Assembly (NCBI RefSeq): GCF_020010905.1
Contig: NZ_JAGJBY010000002.1
Location: forward strand, 62,001-126,000
Source of the DNA: Streptomyces acidiscabies
Lineage (GTDB): Bacteria; Actinomycetota; Actinomycetes; Streptomycetales; Streptomycetaceae
Direction: 5' to 3'
Length of the DNA stretch: 64,000 nt
The notes beneath the pieces were generated by a model. That model saw nothing but the letters and a program-made list of their open reading frames with translations. It was not told the origin of the DNA and ran no database searches. Shown here one piece after another: positions 63,697-64,000 of this stretch. Positions within the stretch are counted from its first letter, which is position 1, and each line of letters begins with the position of its first letter. Position numbers and translations under genes: made by a program.

Positions 63697-64000
63697 ATGA
63701 GCCAGAAAGTCGCAGTCCTCGGCACCGGAAAGATCGGCGAAGCCCTGCTCAGCGGGATGATCCGAGGCGGCTGGGCCCCGGCCGACCTCCTGGTCACCGC
63801 CCGCCGCCCGGAGCGCGCCGAGGAACTCCGCGCCCGCTACGGCGTCACCCCGGTCACCAACCCGGAAGCCGCCAAGACCGCCGACACCCTGATCCTCACC
63901 GTCAAGCCGCAGGACATGGGCACGCTGCTCGACGAACTCGCCCCGCACGTCCCCGCCGACCGCCTCGTCATCAGCGGCGCCGCCGGTATCCCCACCTCCT
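63697..64000 (+). CDS. proC: pyrroline-5-carboxylate reductase, 3' end beyond window
   Basis: Last step of proline synthesis. Only the first 101 residues are visible: Rossmann loop VAVLGTGKIGEALLSGMIRG, ADLLVTARRPERAEELRARY, LTVKPQDM and ISGAAGIPTS. ATG with GAGGA 9 bases upstream. Confidence 0.93.
   Translation, partial: MSQKVAVLGTGKIGEALLSGMIRGGWAPADLLVTARRPERAEELRARYGVTPVTNPEAAKTADTLILTVKPQDMGTLLDELAPHVPADRLVISGAAGIPTS

Overview
The window is a Streptomyces (or very close actinomycete) chromosome segment. The DNA is very GC-rich with G/C in almost every third codon position, starts are often GTG (occasionally TTG), many genes overlap by 4 bases, and the marker genes are Streptomyces ones: lsr2, the sigE-cseA-cseB-cseC cell-envelope stress operon, clpC, disA-radA and a nadB-nadC-coaX cluster. 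As I remember it, gene order follows the conserved core of the Streptomyces coelicolor chromosome between tilS and proC; I could not check this. I see no rRNA, tRNA, CRISPR array, insertion sequence or prophage.

Layout. 1-8 kb: tilS, hpt, ftsH and folE on the plus strand, then on the minus strand folP, an NTF2-like gene, folB, folK and a DUF3180 membrane protein, so most of a tetrahydrofolate pathway. 8-13 kb: an MprF-like lipid aminoacyltransferase divergent from a membrane-anchored esterase, and a coiled-coil membrane protein. 13-17 kb: two PH-domain membrane proteins, an orphan nuoD and, convergent with it, a NDUFAF7/MidA-type methyltransferase. 17-21 kb: a NarL-type two-component pair, an ArsR-like regulator and a PLP lyase. 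21-27 kb: a tightly coupled vitamin cluster (DUF2520, panC, nadB, nadC, coaX). 27-34 kb: small regulators (BlaI/MecI type), an acetyltransferase of the arginine pathway, lsr2 and clpC. 34-42 kb: secreted phosphatase, secreted M23 peptidase, a TetR/MFS efflux pair, then cseC-cseB-cseA-sigE. 42-50 kb: mutY, disA (c-di-AMP synthase), radA, a sigma/anti-sigma/BACON fusion, a Cys-rich protein and a Ppx/GppA phosphatase. 50-58 kb: TIM-barrel isomerase, TetR, ilvD, a Ser/Thr kinase with beta-propeller sensor, an SH3 protein. 58-64 kb: a poorly coding stretch, a methyltransferase, a 46-bp tandem repeat, a SulP transporter and an ABC transporter whose frames are broken as sequenced, and the start of proC.

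Themes. Folate, NAD and CoA synthesis are grouped here, alongside envelope homeostasis (sigE-cse, MprF-like, M23, DisA). The most interesting observations are: (i) an orphan NuoD with a Trp in place of the quinone-site Tyr, next to a relative of the enzyme that methylates this subunit in mitochondria; (ii) one polypeptide combining an ECF-sigma-like part, a zinc anti-sigma motif, a membrane segment and an external BACON domain; (iii) an array of six 46-bp units that cannot be a protein repeat; (iv) a cluster of small deletions, nearly all in short G/C runs, confined to about 1.8 kb; and (v) several well-formed regulatory inverted repeats, including a hairpin that hides a Shine-Dalgarno sequence.
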